From: a virus | DNA: 34,714 nucleotides | Reading direction: 5' to 3' (one strand) | IMG/VR virus record: IMGVR_UViG_3300045107_000296 | Span: 1-34,714 of that record | Shown here: piece after piece, positions 23,118-28,975 of the stretch | Numbering within the stretch: position 1 is the first letter of the stretch | Layout: each line of letters begins with the position of its first letter | Program-made: the position numbers and the translations under genes | The notes under the pieces: generated by a model | Told to the model about the DNA's origin: nothing | Database searches by the model: none | Seen by the model: the letters and a program-made list of their open reading frames with translations, nothing else

Positions 23118-23138
23118 AGCCCGCCGGGAGGCACGCCT

Positions 23139-23954
23139 ATGAGTGACCACAGCCGGATCGAATGGACAGACGCGACCTGGAATCCTGTGACCGGTTGCAC
23201 AAAGGTCAGCCCGGGGTGCGCCCATTGCTACGCAGAGACGTTCGCGGAGCGGTTTCGCGGCGTACCCGGCCATCCCTACGAGCGCGGATTTGACCTCACC
23301 CTCCGACCAGAGCGGCTAGACGTACCGCTTTCCTGGAAGCGGCCGCGGCGGATCTTTGTCAACAGCATGAGCGACCTCTTCCACGACGACGTTCCGGACC
23401 AGTTCATCTACGCCGTCTTCGACACCATGCGCCGGGCCCACTGGCACCAGTTCCAGGTGCTGACGAAGCGGCCCCAGCGGGCTGCCCAGATGGCGTCGCG
23501 GCTGCCGTGGCCGCCGAACATCTGGCTCGGGACGTCCATCGAGCTGCAGCGGTGGGCATGGCGTGCCGACGCTATCCGGCAGGTTCCTGCGGCGGTCAGG
23601 TTCCTCTCCTGTGAGCCGCTCCTCGGCCCGCTCGACCTGGACCTCTCCGGGATTCACTGGGTCATCGTCGGCGGTGAGTCTGGGCCGAAGGCGCGCCCGA
23701 TGCATCCCGACTGGGCGCGCGGCATCCGGGACCAGTGCCTCAGAGTCGGGGTGGCGTTCTTCTTCAAGCAATGGGGCGCTCACGATGCCGACGGGCGCCG
23801 TGTGGGTAAGTGGCAGGCCGGCCGCCTCCTCGACGGCCGGACATGGGATGAGATGCCGGGGGTAACTCACACCGCTTGTCAAAACAGCGGCGGCTGCGCC
23901 GAAGCTCTCGATGGTAATGAGCGGACGACGCCGGATGACCGACGCACTGGCTGA
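23139..23954 (+). CDS. Phage Gp37/Gp68-like (DUF5131) radical-SAM-type protein
   Basis: This 271-aa product is a DUF5131 family member, distantly like spore photoproduct lyase. The start [20 protein letters not shown] leads into a Cys-x6-Cys-x2-Cys set (Cys20, 27, 30; CAHCYAE) able to hold a 4Fe-4S cluster. Then come the family hallmarks [59 protein letters not shown] and FFFKQWG. The reaction is unknown. Such genes are common phage cargo, often beside tcmP, which is absent here. CGGGAGG lies seven bases before ATG. The family's usual length is about 240-270 aa. Confidence 0.85.
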   Translation: MSDHSRIEWTDATWNPVTGCTKVSPGCAHCYAETFAERFRGVPGHPYERGFDLTLRPERLDVPLSWKRPRRIFVNSMSDLFHDDVPDQFIYAVFDTMRRAHWHQFQVLTKRPQRAAQMASRLPWPPNIWLGTSIELQRWAWRADAIRQVPAAVRFLSCEPLLGPLDLDLSGIHWVIVGGESGPKARPMHPDWARGIRDQCLRVGVAFFFKQWGAHDADGRRVGKWQAGRLLDGRTWDEMPGVTHTACQNSGGCAEALDGNERTTPDDRRTG

Positions 23955-24024
23955 GCGACTCGCTGATGTGCTCGCCGTTCCGGTGGAGGTGCTTCGCGAG
24001 GAGGAAAGGGAGGACGCCGCATGA
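23935..24024 (+). CDS. Possible 29-aa leader-like small protein
   Basis: ATG 23935 opens a 29-residue reading starting [20 protein letters not shown] and ending EEEREDAA, overlapping both neighbours; its stop sits on the next ATG (ATGA). The helix-rich sequence resembles the last helices of an XRE-type helix-turn-helix domain. There is no ribosome site, so it may depend on coupling from the DUF5131 gene, or be chance. Confidence 0.3.
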   Translation: MTDALAERLADVLAVPVEVLREEEREDAA

Positions 24025-24260
24025 CCACCGCCGCCGATTGGCTGCCCGATGCCCCGCTCCTCACCGTCCCGGAAGTCTCCCGCGTCCTCCGCGTCTCCGA
24101 ACGCGCGCTCCGCGAATGGCTCTACCACAAGCGCGAGGGCCAGCCCGTCATCCCCCACGTCCGCCTCGGCCGCCGCGTCCTCATCCGCCGCGAGTGGGTC
24201 GAATCGGTGCTCTCAGGAACGACGCAGCCCCCGGGTGGCCGCCCGGGGGCTGCTCTCTAG
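24021..24260 (+). CDS. Helix-turn-helix DNA-binding protein, cassette copy A
   Basis: The 79-aa HTH_17/excisionase-like protein has a first helix and turn (PLLTVPEVSRVLRVSERALR, about 12-31), a wing with Trp (EWLYHKREGQPVIPHVRLGR) and RRVLIRREWVESVL. It is a paralogue of the protein at 26692-26940, with PHVRLGRRVLIRREWVESV versus PHVRLGRRVLVRRDWVDWV. GGAAAGGGAGG lies upstream. The final codons run through a hairpin (24226-24251) before the next ribosome site. It probably regulates the downstream partner or acts in excision. Confidence 0.75.
   Translation: MTTAADWLPDAPLLTVPEVSRVLRVSERALREWLYHKREGQPVIPHVRLGRRVLIRREWVESVLSGTTQPPGGRPGAAL
24226..24251 (+). terminator. Perfect 10-bp hairpin at the 3' end of HTH copy A
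   Basis: AGCCCCCGGG (24226-24235) pairs with CCCGGGGGCT (24242-24251) around TGGCCG, inside the last codons and just before the AGGAGGT ribosome site of the partner gene. Copy B has a hairpin of different sequence in the same place (26889-26919). Confidence 0.6.
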
Positions 24261-24273
24261 GAGGTACGACATC

Positions 24274-24537
24274 ATGATAGCACAGCGCACACGCGGCCGG
24301 CCCCTGTCCGAGCAGGGCCTCCTCGAAGAGGCCCGGGTCCAGGCCATCGCCCTCCGGCAGGAGCTGGCCGTCCACGACCAGTGGGAGGCAGCGGCGCTCG
24401 ACGTCGCCGAGATCCTCATTGCCGAGGGGCGGCTGCTCGAGGCGCGCCGCGTCATCCGGAAGCTGCGGGAGCGCGACCGCTGGGAGAACGCCCGCCACGC
24501 CGAGATCGACGACGCCTGGCGGAGGGCGGGAGCGTGA
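24274..24537 (+). CDS. Cassette partner protein, copy A
   Basis: The 87-aa helical protein starts IAQRTRGRPLSEQGLLEEAR, followed by VQAIALRQELAVHDQWEAAA, a Leu-rich LIAEGRLLEARRVIRKLRE and RDRWENARHAEIDDAWR. It is closely related to copy B at 26937-27209 (same RTRGRP start and RDKWENARHAEIDDVWR end). The family is not recognised. A helical all-alpha protein with an RGRP DNA-minor-groove-like start behind an HTH gene suggests a regulatory pair. AGGAGGT precedes ATG 24274. Confidence 0.7.
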   Translation: MIAQRTRGRPLSEQGLLEEARVQAIALRQELAVHDQWEAAALDVAEILIAEGRLLEARRVIRKLRERDRWENARHAEIDDAWRRAGA

Positions 24538-24585
24538 GCGCGGCCGGTATCCTCGTCGACCATCCGCACCTGCAGGAGGTGAGCC

Positions 24586-25077
24586 ATGTCCGAGCATCCG
24601 GAGCTGCCGTCCGCCACTGCCCAATCGCCGCACCCGGAGACGGTGGCCCTGATGTACGAGGCGCTCATGCGCCGCATTTCGGAGCAGTCGGCCGACTGGA
24701 ATCAGCTGGACGCGAAGGCCTACCAGGCGCTGGCAGCTGGCGGCGTCACGCTTGGGGTCGCATCGCTTGGTGTGGCGGGGTGGGCGCCGTGGCTGGTTCT
24801 GGCGGCGGTCGCCTTCCTCTGCACGGCGGCAGCAAGCATCGCAGCAGCCTGGCCGCAGACGTTCACGAACCCCTTCGACGCCAGGCGGCTGTTCGACGAG
24901 CACTGGACGGAGGCGCCGGCGGACCTGCGCTACGCGATGGTGTACACCGCCGCGCGCGAGGCGGCGCCGGCGAACTCCGTACGGCTACGGCGGAAGTCGC
25001 AGCTCGTCACTGCGGCCTTCGCCGGCTTCTCTGCCGAGGCGCTGTTCATCGCTCTTTGGGCGGTGTCGGCGCTGTAG
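24586..25077 (+). CDS. Membrane protein with SLATT/2TM-like layout, possible exclusion or defence factor
   Basis: The 163-aa product has an N-terminal cytosolic helix (ETVALMYEALMRRISEQSAD), two closely spaced hydrophobic helices (about 51-67 and 68-90: GVTLGVASLGVAGW, LVLAAVAFLCTAAASIAAAW), a polar segment (DARRLFDEHWTEAPADLRYA) and a last hydrophobic helix (about 140-162). The pattern of helix, two membrane helices and long polar tail is shared by SLATT and 2TM effectors in anti-phage systems, but no nucleotide cyclase partner is present. Its place in the lysogeny region suggests a cargo gene, perhaps superinfection exclusion. Good ribosome site GGAGGTGAGCC. Confidence 0.65.
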   Translation: MSEHPELPSATAQSPHPETVALMYEALMRRISEQSADWNQLDAKAYQALAAGGVTLGVASLGVAGWAPWLVLAAVAFLCTAAASIAAAWPQTFTNPFDARRLFDEHWTEAPADLRYAMVYTAAREAAPANSVRLRRKSQLVTAAFAGFSAEALFIALWAVSAL

Positions 25078-25206
25078 GCCTCGGCGGAATCCCGGCTCCC
25101 TTCTTCAGCGGCTCCGGCGCCACCGGGATCTTCGGCGGCGGGGGTGGCGGCGCCGGCTGCTTCTCCTCCATCGGACTGCACCTCGCGGAAGTCGCCGACA
25201 TCCTAC

Positions 25207-25296
25207 CCGGCGCCGCCGGCCGGTCACGGGGTCCGGCTCCAGCTCGATGCTGATTCGCCAGGAGCGGTCACCGCGCCGTTGGATGCTGCCGCGCAT
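25207..25296 (-). pseudogene. Remnant of a second integrase gene (N-terminus only)
   Basis: On the minus strand from ATG 25296 the first 30 codons (RGSIQRRGDRSWRISIELE then PDPVTGRRRR) nearly match the integrase start (RGSIQRRGNLTWRISIELD then RDPVTGRRRR). After that similarity stops and Arg/Gly-rich nonsense sequence follows. The 20 bases around the ATG are identical in both. It begins four bases after the stop of the minus-strand gene at 25301. It is a leftover of an older or duplicated integrase gene. Confidence 0.85.
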
Positions 25297-25300
25297 GGTG

Positions 25301-25810
25301 CTACCGGGTCGAGTAGGGGTTGGCTGAGATGGGGAAATCCGGCGCGCTGTCGACGGCGTATGCCAGCGCTGGCCACGCGCCGAGGAACCGCTCCGCGCTC
25401 CTGGACATGGCTGATTGCTCGACGCCTGGGGTCGCTGTTCTAACCTGCTCACGCCAGGCCATCATCGCCTCAGCAAACTCGACGTGCTGGCACGGCGGTT
25501 TGCCTGTGTCGCGTTCGAGGATGACCTGGATTTTGCGCACGTGATAGAGAACCTGGTCCCAGTCCGGGATTTTCCCGCCCTTCCGATAGCTGTCGTACTC
25601 GGCCCGGATGACCCGCGCGGAGTCCTCGATGTCACCGCGCAGGTCGCGCTGCCTGTCGAGCCAGCGCGAGGCATCCGCAGCCGTGTCGCAGGCTGGCTCG
25701 GAAGATACGAAGGGGAGGCTGTCCCAGTTGGTGGCGATGGCCTGGTAAACGCCAAGCCCGATGGCGCCGAGGACGGCGGCGACGACCACGTAGGAGAAAA
25801 AGCGTTGCAT
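25301..25810 (-). CDS. Exported or membrane-anchored hypothetical protein
   Basis: The 169-aa product starts at ATG 25810, with AAGGAGG five bases before it. A single hydrophobic segment lies near residues 4-26 (FFSYVVVAAVLGAIGLGVYQ), followed by an extracytoplasmic domain with two Cys (SEPACDTA, KPPCQHV) that could form a disulfide, and helical stretches (RWLDRQRDLRGDIEDSARVI). Not recognised. As a minus-strand gene downstream of CI it may be expressed in the lysogen, as for superinfection exclusion proteins. An intrinsic terminator separates it from CI. Confidence 0.65.
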   Translation of the reverse strand: MQRFFSYVVVAAVLGAIGLGVYQAIATNWDSLPFVSSEPACDTAADASRWLDRQRDLRGDIEDSARVIRAEYDSYRKGGKIPDWDQVLYHVRKIQVILERDTGKPPCQHVEFAEAMMAWREQVRTATPGVEQSAMSRSAERFLGAWPALAYAVDSAPDFPISANPYSTR

Positions 25811-25837
25811 GGTGTCCTCCTTGGGCCAGCACGTTAG

Positions 25838-25859
25838 CAAAAACCCGGCGACACCGGGT
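25838..25859 (-). terminator. Intrinsic terminator downstream of the CI-like gene
   Basis: On the minus strand ACCCGG pairs with CCGGGT (25854-25859 and 25843-25848) around TGTCG, followed by TTTTT (25843-25839). It would end leftward transcription from the repressor gene, about 130 bp past its stop and 29 bp before the next minus-strand ATG. Incomplete termination would allow some read-through. The 128 bp between this and the repressor stop hold no convincing gene. Confidence 0.75.
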
Positions 25860-25990
25860 GTCGTTTTGGTGGCGGCGTCAGCATACGTCGCCGGTGAGCT
25901 GGTACACTGCCGGCCATCTCGAACAGGTGTTCTGGCTGATGGGTGAGCTGATGGTTATCGTGGTCGAGGCCGCCGACGGCGACGAGCTGG

Positions 25991-26383
25991 CTAGCTGGCT
26001 GGCGGCGTGTCCTGGTCATATCGCCCTGGGTCCTCGGCGGCTCGCATCGAGACGGTCTTTTCCAGCAGTTGTTGCGCTAACGTCGCCACTATCGTCAGTT
26101 GGTTCTCATCGAGCTGCAAAAGAATCTTGCTGAGCCATGGCGGGACCTCCGTGCGCGGAGAGTCCTCCGGTAGGTCGTACCCGGCTGCCCGAAGCACATC
26201 ACGGAGGGGCAGGCCCAGAACCTCAGCGAGCTTCACCGCGTTCGCGTAGGACGGTCGGGATACTCCAGATAGCCAGTTACTGATCTGCGAAGGGTTGGCC
26301 TCAATCAACCTAGCGAGCTGCTTCTGGGTGATGCGCTCGCGGGCCAGGTAGTCGCGCAGCAGGTTGGCAATCGGGTAAGCCAC
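25991..26383 (-). CDS. CI-like XRE-family repressor
   Basis: This 130-aa protein should maintain lysogeny. Its N-terminal helix-turn-helix is clear: LLRDYLARERITQKQLARLI (about 8-27), then EANPSQISNWLSGVSRPSYA and a closing helix VKLAEVLGLPLRDVLRAAGY. The C-terminal 60 residues form a helical tail (ILLQLDENQLTIVATLAQQL), shorter than a lambda CI protease domain, so RecA-driven self-cleavage is unlikely. The start is GTG at 26383 with no ribosome site; a -10-like TAAACT lies six bases before it, so the message may be leaderless. It is divergent from the Cro-like gene. Confidence 0.82.
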   Translation of the reverse strand: MAYPIANLLRDYLARERITQKQLARLIEANPSQISNWLSGVSRPSYANAVKLAEVLGLPLRDVLRAAGYDLPEDSPRTEVPPWLSKILLQLDENQLTIVATLAQQLLEKTVSMRAAEDPGRYDQDTPPAS

Positions 26384-26400
26384 GGAGCGAGTTTACTCCG
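26383..26400. promoter_or_regulatory. Operator candidate overlapping the repressor -10
   Basis: CGGAG (26383-26387) and CTCCG (26396-26400) form a 5-bp inverted repeat with an 8-base spacer that contains GAGTTTAC. On the minus strand the site includes TAAACT (26395-26390), a likely -10 for the repressor gene six bases before its GTG. Repressor binding here would give autoregulation. Confidence 0.5.
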
Positions 26401-26426
26401 GACCCTGATTTTTGTGTCGAAATCCC

Positions 26427-26455
26427 TTGACATGCTGGCCAAGTTCTGCCATCGT
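26427..26455 (+). promoter_or_regulatory. Rightward early promoter
   Basis: -35 TTGACA (26427-26432) is a perfect consensus box; 17 bp later CATCGT (26450-26455) is a weak -10. Transcription would begin near 26462, only a few bases before ATG 26465, giving a leaderless or near-leaderless Cro message and continuing into the cassette B and early genes. Confidence 0.55.
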
Positions 26456-26464
26456 TGCCGTGCC

Positions 26465-26695
26465 ATGGTTGCTGTTTCCCAACCGCGATTGCTCCCGAGC
26501 AACGAGCGGCTTCGCGAGATGGTGCGCGAGTCGGGCATGTACCACCGGGTGATTGCCGAGCGCGCAGGCATCCGTCCGGACGTGTTTTCCGGGCTCATCA
26601 ATGGCAAGCGGACCTTGAGCTGGACCTACGTGGCAAGGCTCGCGCCGGTGCTCGGTGTGCCGATGGAGGCATTTCTGGCGGAGGCGGGCAAATGA
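26465..26695 (+). CDS. Cro-like helix-turn-helix regulator
   Basis: The 76-aa XRE-type protein has NERLREMVRESGMYHRVIAE (about 13-32), AGIRPDVFSGLINGKRTLSW, and a last helix VARLAPVLGVPMEAFLAEAG. It is divergent from the CI-like gene and the first gene of the rightward operon, which are the position and size of Cro. ATG 26465 lies just past the predicted transcription start. A GTG at 26414 would add 17 residues but lies upstream of the promoter. The stop overlaps the next ATG. Confidence 0.75.
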   Translation: MVAVSQPRLLPSNERLREMVRESGMYHRVIAERAGIRPDVFSGLINGKRTLSWTYVARLAPVLGVPMEAFLAEAGK

Positions 26696-26940
26696 CCGCG
26701 CCGTCGAGCCCGCACGCAGCGCTCATCTCCATCCGCGAGGCTGCAGAAATCCTCGGCATCTCGCCAGCCGCTCTGTACGACTGGACCCGGCGCCCGCGGG
26801 AGGGCGGCCCGTGGGTGCCACACGTGCGCCTTGGGCGGCGGGTGCTGGTCCGCAGGGATTGGGTGGACTGGGTGGTCGATGGAAATTCGCCGGCGCCGGC
26901 ATTGGGCGCCGACGCCGGCTTAAGGAGGACACAGTCATGA
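26692..26940 (+). CDS. Helix-turn-helix DNA-binding protein, cassette copy B
   Basis: The 82-aa paralogue of the 24021-24260 protein has ISIREAAEILGISPAALYDW (about 12-31) as the helix-turn-helix, then a Gly-rich turn and PHVRLGRRVLVRRDWVDWV. It follows Cro with an ATGA overlap and is the second gene of the rightward operon, where it may act as a second regulator. The tail (SPAPALGADAGLRRTQS) is encoded by a hairpin region that overlaps the ribosome site of the partner gene. Confidence 0.75.
   Translation: MTAPSSPHAALISIREAAEILGISPAALYDWTRRPREGGPWVPHVRLGRRVLVRRDWVDWVVDGNSPAPALGADAGLRRTQS
26889..26919 (+). promoter_or_regulatory. Hairpin at the 3' end of HTH copy B
   Basis: GCCGGCGCCGGC (26889-26900) and GCCGACGCCGGC (26908-26919) pair over 12 positions with one mismatch around ATTGGGC. 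It ends just before TAAGGAGGA, the ribosome site of the partner gene. It occupies the same place as the unrelated-sequence hairpin in copy A. Confidence 0.55.
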
Positions 26941-27209
26941 TCGCACGTCGGACACGTGGTCGTCCACCGACCGCCAGCGGCCTCCTGGAGGAGGCACGGG
27001 TGCAGGCCATCAGCCTGCGCCACGAGCTCAGCCGCCACGACACGTGGGAGCTGGCCGCGCTCGACACGCTCGACGCGTTGCTGGCTGCCGGTGACGTGGT
27101 CGGCGCCCGCCGCATCGCCAGCAAGCTCATCGAACGCGACAAATGGGAGAACGCGCGCCACGCCGAAATCGATGACGTTTGGCGCGGGGTCGAGGAGGTG
27201 GCCGGGTGA
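26937..27209 (+). CDS. Cassette partner protein, copy B
   Basis: The 90-aa paralogue of 24274-24537 starts with IARRTRGRPPTASGLLEEAR, then VQAISLRHELSRHDTWELAA and KLIERDKWENARHAEIDD near the end. Two copies kept intact in one small phage suggest both are used, perhaps with different HTH partners. The ribosome site AAGGAGGA matches those of the 20348 and 25810 genes almost exactly. The stop overlaps the next GTG (GTGA). Function unknown. Confidence 0.72.
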   Translation: MIARRTRGRPPTASGLLEEARVQAISLRHELSRHDTWELAALDTLDALLAAGDVVGARRIASKLIERDKWENARHAEIDDVWRGVEEVAG

Positions 27210-27547
27210 GCGCGCCACTCATCGACCGATTGCCGGTGTTCATGCGCGAGGTCATCCAGCACCACAAGGTCGACACGGCTGACGACGGGGCGGTGCAGGA
27301 GCTCGCCAACATCATCATCGACGAACTCGTGGACGAGGTGTGCGACACGGAGCCAGGCATGCCGGTCGCCGTCGGCACGGGGCTGCGTGTGACGGCTCGC
27401 GAGGTTGCGCTGGAGCTGTGGACGCCGGGATGGCGTGCGATCGGTTCCCTGCGTCTCCACCCAGCCCACACGGAGGCAGAGTTCCGGGCGGTTGTCGCCT
27501 CGGCTATCCGCGCGATGCAGCGGGATGCGGCGGGGGTGCGGCAGTGA
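27206..27547 (+). CDS. Hypothetical early protein
   Basis: The 113-aa product starts at GTG 27206 with a GTGA overlap. It has an acidic helical N-terminal part (QELANIIIDELVDEVCDTEP), a beta middle (VAVGTGLRVTAREVALELW) and a C-terminal helix (TEAEFRAVVASAIRAMQRDA). Not recognised. In copy A of the cassette a similar GTGAGCGCG junction follows the partner gene, but the reading frame after it is short, so this gene may once have belonged to the duplicated unit. Confidence 0.65.
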   Translation: MSAPLIDRLPVFMREVIQHHKVDTADDGAVQELANIIIDELVDEVCDTEPGMPVAVGTGLRVTAREVALELWTPGWRAIGSLRLHPAHTEAEFRAVVASAIRAMQRDAAGVRQ

Positions 27548-27654
27548 GCGGCCTCGAACTCGCCACCATCGTCGTCCAGGTCGCACTGGTCGGGAGCGCG
27601 CTGGCCTGCGCATTCGTCGTCATCCGCGACCTCGTGCGGGAGGTGCGGCAATGA
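27544..27654 (+). CDS. 36-aa single-helix membrane peptide
   Basis: GTG 27544 to TGA 27654. The peptide starts with SGLELATIVVQVALVGSALA and continues with one membrane helix into a basic end (VIRDLVREVRQ). It overlaps both neighbours by four bases (GTGA before, ATGA after), which is strong evidence that it is translated. Possible functions include regulating a membrane partner or signalling infection; unknown. Confidence 0.6.
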   Translation: MSGLELATIVVQVALVGSALACAFVVIRDLVREVRQ

Positions 27655-27938
27655 CGCGCGACAGCGTGAGGGCTGCAGCGCAGACGGCGCTCTACGCCGA
27701 GGGCCTCGACGACCACGACGTGGCTGTCGCGCGCAACGAGGAGGGCGAGTGGGTAGTGCACGTCTGCAACGCGCGGCAGGCCTACCTCTGCGTCACGCTG
27801 CCGCAGGGCTCGACCCCGGAAGGTGTCACGCGGGTCGTGTCGCTGCTTCTGCAAGCGGCGAAAGAGGCGTGGAAGGCGGAGCGTGGTAACGCCCCATCAA
27901 AGTCCACCCCCCATCTCTCCCCCGGAGGACAGGAATGA
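27651..27938 (+). CDS. Hypothetical protein upstream of the Tas-like gene
   Basis: The 95-aa product has helix RAAAQTALYAEGLDDHDVAV, then EWVVHVCNARQAYLCVTLPQ and EGVTRVVSLLLQAAKEAWKA, followed by a Pro/Ser-rich end. Not recognised. ATGA overlap with the membrane peptide before it, and its stop overlaps the Tas-like start, so it is co-translated with it. Confidence 0.65.
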   Translation: MTRDSVRAAAQTALYAEGLDDHDVAVARNEEGEWVVHVCNARQAYLCVTLPQGSTPEGVTRVVSLLLQAAKEAWKAERGNAPSKSTPHLSPGGQE

Positions 27939-28975
27939 CCGCAGTCGCAACCCTCAAAGACATCACCGACGTCGAAATCGCCCCAGGCCAGACGCTGCTG
28001 CGCGACCTGCGCCGCATCACCCGCCGTGACCGCATCTCGGAGGCAGAGGCCAAGTTCCTCGTGAGCAGCTACCTTGCACTCCAGAAGCACAGGGTGGCCA
28101 TGGGCAACCAGGCCAAGGACCTCCGCAAGCGGGACCTGCCGAACCTGACGCTCGACACGTTCGAGGGCGCCCTCGAAATGCTCGAAGACGCCATGGTCGG
28201 GGTGCTCGGCCAGTACGCCCGCTCGTCGGAGCGTGGCCGCTGGGCGCTGACTATCACCGGCATCGGGCCCGTCATCGCCTCCGGCCTGTGCGCCCTGTCC
28301 GCACCCCAGTACTGCCGGCGGCCCCAGTCCCTCTGGGCGTACGCGGGGTTGACCCCGGAGCGGCGGGCGAAGTACAACCGGCAGTTCCGCCTCATGGCCT
28401 ACTACGCCGGCGACCAGATGGTTCGCCAGCGCAATGCCTGGTACCGCCAGCTCTACGAGCAGAGGAAGGCTCGCGAGTGGCTGCTCAACATCCAGGGCCA
28501 CTACGCCGAGCAGGCGCTGGCACGGCTCCCGCACGCGAAGAGCCAGGGTTCGCAGGCCTTCCTCTCCGGCGCCGTCGACCCCGAAAAGCTGCTCGGCCTG
28601 ATGGCGCTCGGCAAATCGCCGATTGCCGCCAACGGCGCCATCAACCGGGCCATCCTCGCCAGCACTCCCGACCCGAAGCGGGCCATGCTCGTGCCGATGC
28701 ACATCGACCGGCGGGCCCGCCGGTGGACCGTCAAGCTGCTGCTCAGTCACTTCGCCCAGGTCTCGTGGGAGTCAGTGTCGGACGAGCCGTGGGAGCAGCC
28801 GTACGCCATCTCGCAGCTTGGCCACCACGACTTCATCGCGCCGCCCAACTGGCCAATGACCAAAGGGTGGAGGGAGAAGGACCACCCGGTCCCGGACCTT
28901 TACCCCGAGCTGGAGCTCGGGCCCATCCTCCGCATCATCCGCCATGAGCCCATCGACATCGAGGACCTGCAGTGA
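27935..28975 (+). CDS. Tas-like (Nop/IS110-related) protein without nuclease domain
   Basis: The 346-aa product: residues 20-100 are helical. Residues 103-141 hold a helix-hairpin-helix region (WALTITGIGPVIASGLCA, then LWAYAGLTP) found in IS110/IS116 transposase C-terminal domains. YRQLYEQRKAREWL (170-183) and a closing RRWTVKLLLSHFAQVSWE (262-279), LGHHDFIAPP follow. No DEDD/RuvC or HNH catalytic set is visible. Tas proteins of TIGR-Tas systems contain a Nop domain related to IS110 proteins, and TasA forms lack a nuclease. The array starting at its stop codon supports this call. It is in an operon with ATGA overlap and GGAGGA upstream. Alternative: domesticated transposase. Confidence 0.72.
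   Translation: MTAVATLKDITDVEIAPGQTLLRDLRRITRRDRISEAEAKFLVSSYLALQKHRVAMGNQAKDLRKRDLPNLTLDTFEGALEMLEDAMVGVLGQYARSSERGRWALTITGIGPVIASGLCALSAPQYCRRPQSLWAYAGLTPERRAKYNRQFRLMAYYAGDQMVRQRNAWYRQLYEQRKAREWLLNIQGHYAEQALARLPHAKSQGSQAFLSGAVDPEKLLGLMALGKSPIAANGAINRAILASTPDPKRAMLVPMHIDRRARRWTVKLLLSHFAQVSWESVSDEPWEQPYAISQLGHHDFIAPPNWPMTKGWREKDHPVPDLYPELELGPILRIIRHEPIDIEDLQ

Noticed and set aside
25105-25206. C-terminal continuation of the integrase remnant as a working gene
   Set aside because: After 30 matching codons the frame becomes Arg-rich low-complexity sequence, with no recombinase motifs. A plus-strand reading here is Gly/Ala-rich and equally unconvincing.
25939-26133. A plus-strand small gene starting MGELMVIVVEAADGDELASW
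   Set aside because: The first 17 codons look protein-like, but two thirds of it is antisense to the CI-like gene, the end is low quality, and there is no ribosome site or clear promoter.
27935-28975. Mobile IS110-type insertion sequence
   Set aside because: The N-terminal DEDD catalytic domain is not visible, the gene is locked in an operon by ATGA overlap, and no element ends or target-site features are seen.
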